This document shows positions 17,065-25,054 of a stretch of DNA of 64,000 nucleotides, one piece after another (position 1 is the first letter of the stretch; the number at the start of each line of letters is the position of its first letter). This stretch comes from Aldehydirespirator sp965219165 (GTDB taxonomy: Bacteria; Actinomycetota; Acidimicrobiia; Acidimicrobiales; Aldehydirespiratoraceae). Where the stretch lies: assembly GCA_965219165.1 (NCBI GenBank), contig CBDCMW010000002.1:1116001-1180000 (forward strand), read 5' to 3'. The notes beneath the pieces are model-generated. The model was not told where the DNA came from. It saw only the letters and a list, made by a program, of their open reading frames with translations, and made no database searches. A program made the position numbers and the translations under genes.

Positions 17065-20000
17065 GTGCGGGTCCGGCACCGTCTCAACGGCGCGGAGCGG
17101 ACCGTGGAGATCGACTCCCGCCTGGACGACTTCACAGTGGCGGATCTCGCCGCGGCGCTCAGCGGCGCAATCGAAGAAGCCGGCGACGGCACCGGGGCCG
17201 GCCTGAGCATCGACGGGTGCTGGCACGGTCCCGAGACGCCGCTGTCGTCGGTCCCGATCTGGGAGGGGGCGCTGCTCGAAATCGCTCCCGGATGCGAGCA
17301 GTCCCCCTCCCAGTCACCTGACGCCCACCGCGACCGACCGAGCCGCGGCGCCACGCTTGTCGTGACCGCCGGCCTGCGAGCCGGCACGCACCTCATCCCG
17401 CCTCGGTCCGACGCCTGGGTGATCGGGCGCTCGGAGGGTTGCGACGTGGTGCTCGACGATCCCACCGTCTCTTGGCGCCACGCCCGCGTGGCTGTGAACG
17501 GGGCCGGCGGACGTCCCGTGATCGGCGACCTCGGCTCTCGCAACGGAACGGTCGTGGCGGGTCGCGCCGTGACCGGCCCGACCCGCGTGCCGATCCGCGC
17601 CACCATCCGCCTGGGCGCCACCTGCCTGCAGTGGCGGGTCCCAGTGGACGACGCCCCCGCGGCGGTGCGGGCCGGCCTGGGTGCCGCCGCGGGACGGATC
17701 CCTTTCAACCGTCCGCCCCGCCGCCGTCCGCCGACCGCGCCCGTCAAGCTGCGGGTGCCCGCGGAGCCGCCGGCCCGGCCGGAGTCCGAGCCTCTGTCGT
17801 GGGCCGGCATCTTCCTGCCCGTCGTGGCCGGACTCGTGCTGGCCTTGGTGTGGAACCCGTTCATGGCCGTGTTCGCGGCCCTCGGGCCGTTGATCACGGT
17901 CGGCACCTGGCTCGAGCGGCGCCGCCGGGCCACCCGCTCCCACGAGCGGGCCTGCGCCGACGTGGCCGGAAGGGTGGAGAGCTTCGTCGCGGCGTTGCCG
18001 GCGGCGCGCACCGCCGAGCGGCGCAGGAGGATGGCCCTGGTCCCGGACCTGGCCGAGCTGGTCCGCCGCGCCGAGACGCCGTCGCTGCGCTGCTGGGAGC
18101 GTCGCCGCGGCGATCCCGAGGCCATGCGGCTCGGTGTCGGCACCGCCGACGTGCCCTACGCGCCGCCGCTGGAAGTGGACGATGGAGGCGTCGCCGCACC
18201 GGAGGCACTCAAGGCCCTGCAGCAGATCGAGCCCCTCGACGACGTACCGGTGGCGGTGTCCCTGCTGCCCCGCGATGTGGTCGGCGTGGTCGGCCCACCC
18301 GCAGTAGCCCGGGCCGTAGCCCGCGGTCTCGTCCTTCAAGCCGCGGTGCTTCACGGTCCGGCCGATCTGGTCATCGCCGGCCTCGTGCCCGGCCAGGCCG
18401 CGGAGTGGTCGTGGATGCGCTGGCTTCCCCACACCACCGACGTCGGCGGCGGACCCGGAGCGCTGGTGGCCACCGAGGCCGGCGCCACGGTCGCGGCGGC
18501 AGAGGCGGCTGCGGCGGGCAGCTCCCATCGGGCGCTGCTGGCCGTCATCGACGGCGCGGGGATGCTCACCGGCCGCTCGGCACCGGGCCGGATGCTGCTC
18601 GGCCTCGGGCCGTGTGCCGGGATCGTGGTCACGACCGATGTCTGCGACCTGCCCTCCAACTGCACCACGATCGTGGACATCGACCACGACGCGGGCGGCC
18701 TGCGGCTGGTGGATCCCCGCTCATCGGCGGTGATGGCGCCGCTGGTGGGGTGGGGCGTCACCGTCTCCACGGCCACCAGTGCCGCGGCGCGCCTGGCCCG
18801 ACTGGACGACCCCGAGCTGCGCGCCGGCAGTGCCAACCTTCCCGACTCGGTGTCGCTCGTGGACCTGCTGGACGGCGAGCCGACCCCCGAGTCGCTGGAG
18901 AGGCGCTGGGCCGCAACCCGGGGCACGGCGGACCTGCGTGTGCCGATCGGCGCGACCACCGAAGGACCCTTGGTGCTCGACTTGGTGGCCGACGGCCCCC
19001 ATCTGCTGATCGGGGGCACCACCGGTTCGGGCAAGTCTGAGCTGCTGCGGTCGATGGTGGCCGGGCTGGCGCTGTCGGCGGACCCCGACCATCTGGCCTT
19101 CGTCCTCATCGACTACAAGGGCGGCGCCGCCTTCGACCGCTGCGCGGAGATGCCCCATGTGGCCGGGGTGGTCACCGACCTCGACGACCGCCTGGCTGAG
19201 AGGGCGCTGGTGTGTCTGGAGGCAGAGCTCCGCCATCGTGAGGAGCGGTTGCGGGCCGCGGGGGCTGAGGACCTGGCCGCCTTCCGGGCCCGAGCCGGCG
19301 CGGGCCGCGAGCCGCTGCCCCGGCTGGTGGTCGTGGTGGACGAGTTCGCCACGCTGGCCGCCGAGCTGCCCGAGTTCCTCCGCTCGCTGGTCGGGATCGC
19401 CCAGCGGGGCCGCAGCCTCGGTGTCCACATGGTGCTGGCCACCCAACGCCCGGCCGGGGTGGTGACCGACGACATCAGAGCCAACACATCGTGCCGGATC
19501 GCCCTGAGGGTGACGGACCGCCACGACTCCAATGACGTGATCGACTCGCCCGCCGCGGCCCGCATCCCCCGGCAGCGGCCCGGACAGGCGCTGGCCCGAT
19601 TCGGGCCGGGCGAGCTGGTTGCGTTCCAGTCGGCGCTGGTGACCGGCACTACATCGCCATGCAGGACGGTCCTGCGGGCCGGACCCGCCGGGTCGCGGCC
19701 GGCCCGGGCCTCCGGCGACCAGCGCAGCGACCTCGACTCTGTGGTGAGCGCGGTAGGAGCGGCCCATCGGCGTCTCGGGGGCGGTCCGCCCCGCTCGCCG
19801 TGGCCCGCACCCCTGCCCTCCAAGGTCGCCGCCGAGTCCCTCGCCGAGATCGCAACCCCGGGCCAGCCCGCGGCCTGGCTGGTGGACGACCCGGTCCGTC
19901 AGCGGCAGTTCCCGAGCGGATGGAGTCTTGCCGACGGTCATCTGGTGGTGATCGGAGGTCCTGGGTCGGGCACGTCCACCACCCTGGCCGCGGTCGCTCT

Positions 20001-21243
20001 CGACCTCTGCCGGACCCGCACGCCAGACCAAGTGCATGTGTACGCGGTCGATCTCGATGCCGGAGTGCTGTCTGCGCTGGAGGGGCTACCTCATGTCGGT
20101 GCAGTGATCGCGCCGACTGACGGGGATCGGCGGACCCGCCTGCTGCGCCTCCTCGACGACGAGGTAGCCGCCCGGCGGGCCGCGGGTGCGGGCGGCGCGG
20201 TCGATGTGGTGCTGCTGGTGGACGACCTGGCCGGCCTGGTCCGGGCTCACGATCCGGTGCGGGACACGGAGCCCCACGACCGGTTCGCCCGCATCTGGAG
20301 CGACGGCCCGGCCGTGGGAGTTCGGGCTGCCGTCAGCATCGGTCGCGCCGCCGACCTCGCGCCCGACCTCGCCGCGTCCGCGGGCGTGGTGCTCGTCCAC
20401 GCCACCTCCGACGCCGGCGACGGACTGCGCTTCGGGCTGAGGCAGCCGACCGCGCACCTGGTCCCCGGCCGGGCCATCAGAGTCGGCGACAGCCTGGAGG
20501 TGCATGTCGCCCGCCCCGCCGCGGGCGACCTGGCCGCAGCCGCGAAGGCTCTGACGGCTGCCTCCGCACCGGCATCCAGCGGCCCTGCCCGCGTCGGCTC
20601 GCTGCCCCAGGAACTCTCCCTGGACGACTTGCCCGGCAGCGCGCGTATCGAGGATCGGCTCATCGACGTCCGTTTCGCCATCAGCGACCTCACCCTCGAG
20701 CCGGCCGGCCTCATGCTTCACGACGGCGAGCACGCCCTGGTGCTGGGACCAGCCCGCACGGGCCGCACTACCACCCTGGCCGCCATCGGTGCGGCCGCCC
20801 GCAGCGCCGGAGTGGAGGTGGTCGTCGTGGCTGATCGGCCCGGCGAGCTGTCCGCCCTGCTGGGCTTGCAGGCCGTGCCGGCCGACTCGCTCGGCGATGT
20901 CGCTGAAGCGGAGACCCACCGCCTGCTGCTGGTGGACGACGCCGACCGTGTCAGCGATCGCTCCGGGCTGCTGGCTGGGCTGGCCGCCTCCAGCGCAGGC
21001 CGCGGCCATCTGGTGGTCTCGACCACGGCCGACCGGTTGCGCTCGTCCTACGGCCACTGGCTCCACGAGATGCGGTCGTGCCGCACCGGGGTGCTGTTCA
21101 GGCCCGGACCTCTCGATTCAGACCTGCTCGGTGCGGCTGTGTCCGCCCGTTTGACGCTGGCGCCTGTTCCGGGACGGGGCCTGATCGTGGCCGACGGGAC
21201 CGTCCAAGTGGTGCAGGTGGCGTTCCGCGGCTTGGCCGGGTAG
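17065..21243 (+). CDS. FHA-domain FtsK/SpoIIIE ATPase of a type VII-like secretion system (EccC/EssC type)
   Basis: A 1392-residue motor. Residues 1-80 look like a ubiquitin-like fold; 95-185 form an FHA phosphothreonine-binding domain (WVIGRSEGCDVVLDDPTVSW and GDLGSRNGT); about 247-284 give two membrane helices (WAGIFLPVVAGLVLALVW). Three FtsK-type ATPase modules follow. The first has a full Walker A GGTTGSGKS (Lys657) and LVVVVDEFATLA. The second reads GGPGSGTST (Thr970 in place of Lys) and the third GPARTGRTT (Arg1234 in place of Lys), so only module 1 should hydrolyse ATP well; degenerate later modules are known in EccC. The FHA-FtsK order resembles Firmicute EssC more than mycobacterial EccCa/Cb. 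No eccB, eccD, eccE or mycosin gene is nearby. Confidence 0.93.
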   Translation: MRVRHRLNGAERTVEIDSRLDDFTVADLAAALSGAIEEAGDGTGAGLSIDGCWHGPETPLSSVPIWEGALLEIAPGCEQSPSQSPDAHRDRPSRGATLVVTAGLRAGTHLIPPRSDAWVIGRSEGCDVVLDDPTVSWRHARVAVNGAGGRPVIGDLGSRNGTVVAGRAVTGPTRVPIRATIRLGATCLQWRVPVDDAPAAVRAGLGAAAGRIPFNRPPRRRPPTAPVKLRVPAEPPARPESEPLSWAGIFLPVVAGLVLALVWNPFMAVFAALGPLITVGTWLERRRRATRSHERACADVAGRVESFVAALPAARTAERRRRMALVPDLAELVRRAETPSLRCWERRRGDPEAMRLGVGTADVPYAPPLEVDDGGVAAPEALKALQQIEPLDDVPVAVSLLPRDVVGVVGPPAVARAVARGLVLQAAVLHGPADLVIAGLVPGQAAEWSWMRWLPHTTDVGGGPGALVATEAGATVAAAEAAAAGSSHRALLAVIDGAGMLTGRSAPGRMLLGLGPCAGIVVTTDVCDLPSNCTTIVDIDHDAGGLRLVDPRSSAVMAPLVGWGVTVSTATSAAARLARLDDPELRAGSANLPDSVSLVDLLDGEPTPESLERRWAATRGTADLRVPIGATTEGPLVLDLVADGPHLLIGGTTGSGKSELLRSMVAGLALSADPDHLAFVLIDYKGGAAFDRCAEMPHVAGVVTDLDDRLAERALVCLEAELRHREERLRAAGAEDLAAFRARAGAGREPLPRLVVVVDEFATLAAELPEFLRSLVGIAQRGRSLGVHMVLATQRPAGVVTDDIRANTSCRIALRVTDRHDSNDVIDSPAAARIPRQRPGQALARFGPGELVAFQSALVTGTTSPCRTVLRAGPAGSRPARASGDQRSDLDSVVSAVGAAHRRLGGGPPRSPWPAPLPSKVAAESLAEIATPGQPAAWLVDDPVRQRQFPSGWSLADGHLVVIGGPGSGTSTTLAAVALDLCRTRTPDQVHVYAVDLDAGVLSALEGLPHVGAVIAPTDGDRRTRLLRLLDDEVAARRAAGAGGAVDVVLLVDDLAGLVRAHDPVRDTEPHDRFARIWSDGPAVGVRAAVSIGRAADLAPDLAASAGVVLVHATSDAGDGLRFGLRQPTAHLVPGRAIRVGDSLEVHVARPAAGDLAAAAKALTAASAPASSGPARVGSLPQELSLDDLPGSARIEDRLIDVRFAISDLTLEPAGLMLHDGEHALVLGPARTGRTTTLAAIGAAARSAGVEVVVVADRPGELSALLGLQAVPADSLGDVAEAETHRLLLVDDADRVSDRSGLLAGLAASSAGRGHLVVSTTADRLRSSYGHWLHEMRSCRTGVLFRPGPLDSDLLGAAVSARLTLAPVPGRGLIVADGTVQVVQVAFRGLAG

Positions 21244-21311
21244 CGCCGGAGCCTCCGGCCGGGCGGGTCCGATCCTGCGCAGGTGGCGTTCCCCGGCTTG
21301 GCTGCGTAGCG
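21213..21311 (+). repeat. 33-bp direct repeat duplicating the 3' end of the eccC-like gene
   Basis: Positions 21213-21245 (last codons and TAG stop of the ATPase) recur at 21279-21311, 66 bp further on, with about three mismatches; both begin GCAGGTGGCGTTCC and end GTAGCG. A short hairpin (GCCGGA-GCC-TCCGGC, 21245-21259) lies between. It is one of four duplications at gene junctions in this window. Confidence 0.85.
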
Positions 21312-21346
21312 TCGCGGCACCACCCGCCGAACACCCGGGAGCACCG

Positions 21347-22138
21347 TTGTCGCATCCGAACATCCACATCGAGTCCTCCGGCGCTGTCACCACTGTCACC
21401 ATGGACCGGCCCCGCCGAAAGAACGCCTGCACCCCGTCGATGTGGGGCGCGCTGCGGGAGGGGTTCCGCGACATCGCCGCCTCCCAGACCCGGGCCGTGG
21501 TCATAACCGGAGCCGGCGGCGACTTCTGCGCCGGTGCCGATGTGGTCGGCGGCGACGAGCAGGCCGGCGGCGACGAGCCGCGCCGGCACCGGATCGACCA
21601 CATGCGCGACATCGGCGACACGGTGATGGCCATACACGACTGCCCCAAGCCGGTGATCGCCAAGATCGACGGGGTGGCGGTGGGCGCCGGCCTGGGGGTG
21701 GCCCTGGCGGCCGACATGGCGTGGTGCTCGCCGCGGGCCCGGTTCTCGCTGATATTCGCCCGGCGGGGCCTGAGCCTCGACTTCGGCACGTCGTGGATGC
21801 TGCCCAAACGGATCGGGTTGCACGAGGCCAAGCGCCTCGCCTTCACCGGAGACATCATCGACGCCCAGCGGGCCGCGGAGCTCGGCATCGTCAACGGAAT
21901 CGTGGCGGCCACCGAACTCGACGCGGCCGTGGACGAGATCGCGGCCACGGTCGCGGCCGGTCCTCCGATCGCGCTGGCCAACACCAAGCGCTACCTGAAC
22001 AATGCCTCCAACATCTCGCTGTTCCAGGCGCTGGAGGCCGAGGCGCTCGGCCAGGGCGTCAACTTCTCCACCCGCGACACCAAGGAGGCCATGCGGGCCT
22101 TCGTGGAGAAGCGCGACCCAGCCTTCGAAGGCTGGTAA
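21347..22138 (+). CDS. Enoyl-CoA hydratase/isomerase family protein
   Basis: A 263-residue crotonase homologue. Signatures: MDRPRRKNACTPSM, oxyanion segment GGDFCAGADVVGG, and DGVAVGAGLGVALAADMAW. Asp in the LSLDFGTSW segment sits near where many hydratases have the catalytic Glu. TTG start preceded by GGGAG; nothing better is available downstream without losing the first strand. Same strand as the T7-like locus but separated by the duplicated junction, so probably an independent gene. Substrate unknown. Confidence 0.87.
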   Translation: MSHPNIHIESSGAVTTVTMDRPRRKNACTPSMWGALREGFRDIAASQTRAVVITGAGGDFCAGADVVGGDEQAGGDEPRRHRIDHMRDIGDTVMAIHDCPKPVIAKIDGVAVGAGLGVALAADMAWCSPRARFSLIFARRGLSLDFGTSWMLPKRIGLHEAKRLAFTGDIIDAQRAAELGIVNGIVAATELDAAVDEIAATVAAGPPIALANTKRYLNNASNISLFQALEAEALGQGVNFSTRDTKEAMRAFVEKRDPAFEGW

Positions 22139-22227
22139 CACCGGCCCGCGGAACGCTGGCCCTTGTGTCCGGTCGAATGCTCTTGCGCGATCGTGCCGAG
22201 AGAGCCTCTTGGCATCTGGGCCATTAG

Positions 22228-22584
22228 TTGCTAGAGATTCTGTTGTTACTGCTGATCATTCTGATATTGCAGGTTGAGAGCACCGTCGGTGACTTCGTAT
22301 TCGGTTTTGAATTGGGCACAGGTGTACGCACGTTCGTACCTGCGTCGGCACCGTATCTTGCTTGCCTTACGGTTGTTCTGTTTGCTCACTCGATCTATCC
22401 CGGGATAATCGCGGGCTCAGCGTTTGGCCTCTCTCGCGGCCTCGTCGCTGTTGATCGGATGGTTCGCCGTAATCGCGGTCGTTGGGATGATACGCTTAGG
22501 CAACTCAGTCCGCGTCTTCCCTTAGTAGGGTTTCCGTTGGTGGTGGTGTTCGCGGTTTGGGCTATTCTCAGCCAACTGCCATAA
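22228..22584 (+). CDS. Small hypothetical membrane protein
   Basis: A 118-residue frame opening with TTG and a very hydrophobic segment (LLLLLIILIL), then a second helix (PYLACLTVVLFAHSIYPGII) and a third near the C-terminus (LPLVGFPLVVVFAVWAIL), with a basic loop VDRMVRRNRGRWDD between. Base composition is near 50 % GC, far below the flanks. Overlaps the convergent lipoprotein gene by 17 bases at the 3' end. Family not recognised; no clear ribosome site, so the start is uncertain. Confidence 0.5.
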   Translation: MLEILLLLLIILILQVESTVGDFVFGFELGTGVRTFVPASAPYLACLTVVLFAHSIYPGIIAGSAFGLSRGLVAVDRMVRRNRGRWDDTLRQLSPRLPLVGFPLVVVFAVWAILSQLP

Positions 22585-23719
22585 TGAAGTCCCCGTCATC
22601 GAGCGTAAACGTGCTTTCGATGAGCCTCGTATGGCCGAGCTTCATTAGGTGAATCTGATTGGGCCGTATGAGCCAGATCGACTTGTAGTCTTCAGTCCAT
22701 CCTGCTTCAGAGACGTTGAATTCGGTCGCTAGGACCCTTGAGCTGTAGCTTCGATCTCTTGTCTTCGAAATCAAATAGAGACTTCGACCATATAGAGGAA
22801 TACCAGGGCGAACATCCCGGAACGTAATCAGCAGTTGACCATCTGGTCCTAGTGTCTGCCAAGGAATTGATACGTGCGGAATCATGGGAATGCCAAGCTG
22901 CCTCCAGCGCCCCTTTGTTGATGGTGGCGTTATCCATGTAGTAGATCGTGACGTGCCGTCGTATTCGTGGATCACGAGATCCCGACGATCATTGGTCAAG
23001 ATGGCGACATGTCTTGCGCCTACGGCTGCTACGGTCCCGCTTCCCAGCGACTCGATCGTGCCGTCGACCGCTAGCGCAACTGAATCGACCTGATCCGCGT
23101 CGCTGAGCACGAGACGGTCGGCGTGGGTCGTTCCCACCGGGAAGAGCGAGCGATCAATCGTCGTTGAGATCACGACTGCTCCGTCATCGACTCGGACAAG
23201 ATCGGCCACCGTGATGCCGGTGCCGTCTGAGCCGGGAACGTTCTGTACGATCCAGACGCTTGAGCCGTCCAGAGTCGCCGAGGCGTGAACCTCGTTGGCT
23301 GCTCCGGGCGTGCGCCAGATCTTTGACGGTGACAGCTTGATTGGTTCTCTGGTGAAGTCGGCGTCCTTCACTATGTAGACGTGTTCGCTGATCGCGACGA
23401 TCACATCGCCAACGGGAGATATCGCTATACCGCTGACACCGCCCCTCAGCGGATGTGTCTCGGGGCCGTAGGTGTGAACGGTGCCGTCAGTGTTGATGAC
23501 TATGAAGCTCGCATTCTTGGGTCGCACGGCAACAACCAACCCGCTAGTGGTCGACGTATCCGCAGATGAAGCCGGGTTAGAGCCCGAGCATCCCGCGCCG
23601 AACACGGCCATCAGGCCAAGCGCGGCAACGAGCATCGCAGCGCTGAGCATCTCGAGGCACCGCTTCCGGCGACGACAGCCCAAATGCGTCACAATCCTCC
23701 AGCCGAGCAGACCGACCAT
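22568..23719 (-). CDS. Hypothetical lipoprotein, beta-propeller-like
   Basis: A 383-residue exported protein. A basic leader precedes the signal helix MLVAALGLMAVFGAGCSGS, with the lipobox Cys near residue 44. The mature part is a run of short beta-rich blocks (VVAVRPKNASFIVINTDGTV, GIAISPVGDVIVAISEHVYI, LVLSDADQVDSVALAVDGTI) suggesting a WD40/NHL-like propeller. Start: ATG 23719 has TATCGT 6 bases upstream, the local leaderless pattern; Met at 23650 is an alternative directly before the signal helix. GC is clearly lower than elsewhere, hinting at transfer together with the convergent membrane protein. Function unknown. Confidence 0.7.
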   Translation of the reverse strand: MVGLLGWRIVTHLGCRRRKRCLEMLSAAMLVAALGLMAVFGAGCSGSNPASSADTSTTSGLVVAVRPKNASFIVINTDGTVHTYGPETHPLRGGVSGIAISPVGDVIVAISEHVYIVKDADFTREPIKLSPSKIWRTPGAANEVHASATLDGSSVWIVQNVPGSDGTGITVADLVRVDDGAVVISTTIDRSLFPVGTTHADRLVLSDADQVDSVALAVDGTIESLGSGTVAAVGARHVAILTNDRRDLVIHEYDGTSRSTTWITPPSTKGRWRQLGIPMIPHVSIPWQTLGPDGQLLITFRDVRPGIPLYGRSLYLISKTRDRSYSSRVLATEFNVSEAGWTEDYKSIWLIRPNQIHLMKLGHTRLIESTFTLDDGDFIMAVG

Positions 23720-23725
23720 GCGAAC

Positions 23726-23731
23726 ACGATA
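23726..23731 (-). promoter_or_regulatory. Leaderless -10 box of the propeller-like lipoprotein gene
   Basis: TATCGT on the minus strand, 6 bases before ATG 23719; decides that start over the internal Met at 23650. Confidence 0.45.
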
Positions 23732-23890
23732 TAGGGCGCGCTCACGGCTCTCGCGGGAAGCTGTGCGACCTCGGTGATGTCCAGTCCGTTGATGCGGGCT
23801 GGCCTGGGACCACAGCACTCCCGCCGCGCCCGTACCGGACCTAGAATCCGCGCATGATCGAGCTACGGTGAGTTGTGCTCACAATATTTG

Positions 23891-23929
23891 TTAGGTAGAC
23901 TTGACAAGATCTCCAAGACACCCTATAGT
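23891..23929 (+). promoter_or_regulatory. Strong promoter of the iron-uptake genes
   Basis: TTGACA (23901-23906), 17-bp spacer, TATAGT (23924-23929), then 8 bases to ATG 23938: near-consensus housekeeping promoter for a leaderless mRNA. TTAGGT (23891-23896) directly before the -35 box matches the left half of the DtxR/IdeR iron-box consensus; the right half is poor, so iron control is only suggested. Confidence 0.7.
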
Positions 23930-23937
23930 CCTCGGCT

Positions 23938-25005
23938 ATGCATTACCGCTTCATGGTCCCTGCCCTCGCCGCGGCCCTGGTCGCCGGAGCCTGCTCCGGC
24001 GACGGGACCCGATCCCTCGAAGGGGCCGCCGCGCAGATATATCGAGGCGAGTGCGCCGACAGTAACGGCCGCAGCGTCACTGTCTACGCCGGCCGATCCG
24101 AGAATCTGATCGGCCCGCCCCTGGAGGCCTTCGCCTGCGAGACAGGCACCGCGGTCGAGACCCGGTGGGGGAGCTCCACCGATCTGGCCCTGCTGCTGGC
24201 CGAGGAGGGCGACCGGACCGCAGCCGACGTGTTCCTGTCGCGCTCGCCCGGCCCGGTCGGTTTCCTGGAGAGCCAGGGCCTGCTCAGCGCCATCGACGCC
24301 GATGTGCTTGCGCTCTCCTCCACCGAGAACCGTTCCAAGTCGGGCGCATGGGTCGGATTCTCGGGCCGCAAGCGGGTCCTGGTCCACAACCTCGACTCCG
24401 TGCTGGCCACCGAGCTCCCGCAGTCGGTGTTCGACCTCACCGACGAGCGCTACCGGGACCGGGTCGCCATTCCCGCCACCAACGGCTCCTTCCTCGACTG
24501 GTTCACTGTGTTCCGCGACCAGCACGGCACCGCTACCGCCACCCAGTGGCTCGACGACATGGTGGCCAACGGCGCTCGCTACTACCCGAACAACCGCTCG
24601 ATCGTCGAGGCTGCCGGCCGCGGCGAGATCGACATGGGCCTGGTCAACCACTACTACCAGTACCAGGAGGCCGCGGCTGCGGGAGACAGCCGCCGGGCCG
24701 CCAACCACAACTTCGACGATCACGACATCGGGTCGCTCCTCATCATCACCGCGGCCACCGTCATGGCGGCCAGCGCCAACGCCGAGGCGGCCAACGACCT
24801 GATCGCCTACCTGCTCTCCGCACCGGTCCAGCGCTACCTGACCGACGAGACGCTCGAGTATCCCCTGGCCGCCGGCGTCGCCCCGGCCGCCGTCCTTCCA
24901 CCGCTGGAGGCGCTGGAGGTCGGCACCGTCGACTTCGACGCCCTCGGAGGCGGCTTCACCGAGAGCATCGCAATCATCGAAGCAAGCGGCATCCTCAACG
25001 AGTGA
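23938..25005 (+). CDS. fbpA: Iron(III) ABC transporter substrate-binding lipoprotein (FbpA type)
   Basis: Exported binding protein of 355 residues: signal MVPALAAALVAGACSG with lipobox Cys near 19, then the transferrin-like fold opening with SVTVYAGRSENLIGPPLEAF. The cluster VNHYYQYQ supplies the tandem Tyr residues that ligate ferric iron in this family; ADVFLSRSPGPVGFLESQGLL is also typical. A near-consensus leaderless promoter precedes it. The permease gene follows across a duplicated junction. No ATPase gene is adjacent, so the importer must borrow one from elsewhere. Thiamine or phosphonate binders are related, but the Tyr pair argues for iron. Confidence 0.9.
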   Translation: MHYRFMVPALAAALVAGACSGDGTRSLEGAAAQIYRGECADSNGRSVTVYAGRSENLIGPPLEAFACETGTAVETRWGSSTDLALLLAEEGDRTAADVFLSRSPGPVGFLESQGLLSAIDADVLALSSTENRSKSGAWVGFSGRKRVLVHNLDSVLATELPQSVFDLTDERYRDRVAIPATNGSFLDWFTVFRDQHGTATATQWLDDMVANGARYYPNNRSIVEAAGRGEIDMGLVNHYYQYQEAAAAGDSRRAANHNFDDHDIGSLLIITAATVMAASANAEAANDLIAYLLSAPVQRYLTDETLEYPLAAGVAPAAVLPPLEALEVGTVDFDALGGGFTESIAIIEASGILNE

Positions 25006-25054
25006 GCGTCCCGATCATCGAAGCGGGCTGCGTCGTCGGCCAGTGAGCGTCGCC
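24973..25054 (+). repeat. Diverged 41-bp tandem repeat across the fbpA/fbpB junction
   Basis: Copy 1 (24973-25013) holds the last fbpA codons and its GTGA stop/start overlap; copy 2 (25014-25054) repeats ATCATCGAAGC and GTGAGCGTC and provides the actual fbpB start. Reading from the first GTG (25002) gives a 14-codon micro-frame that stops inside the fbpB GTG (25043), so coupling may pass through it. Confidence 0.75.
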
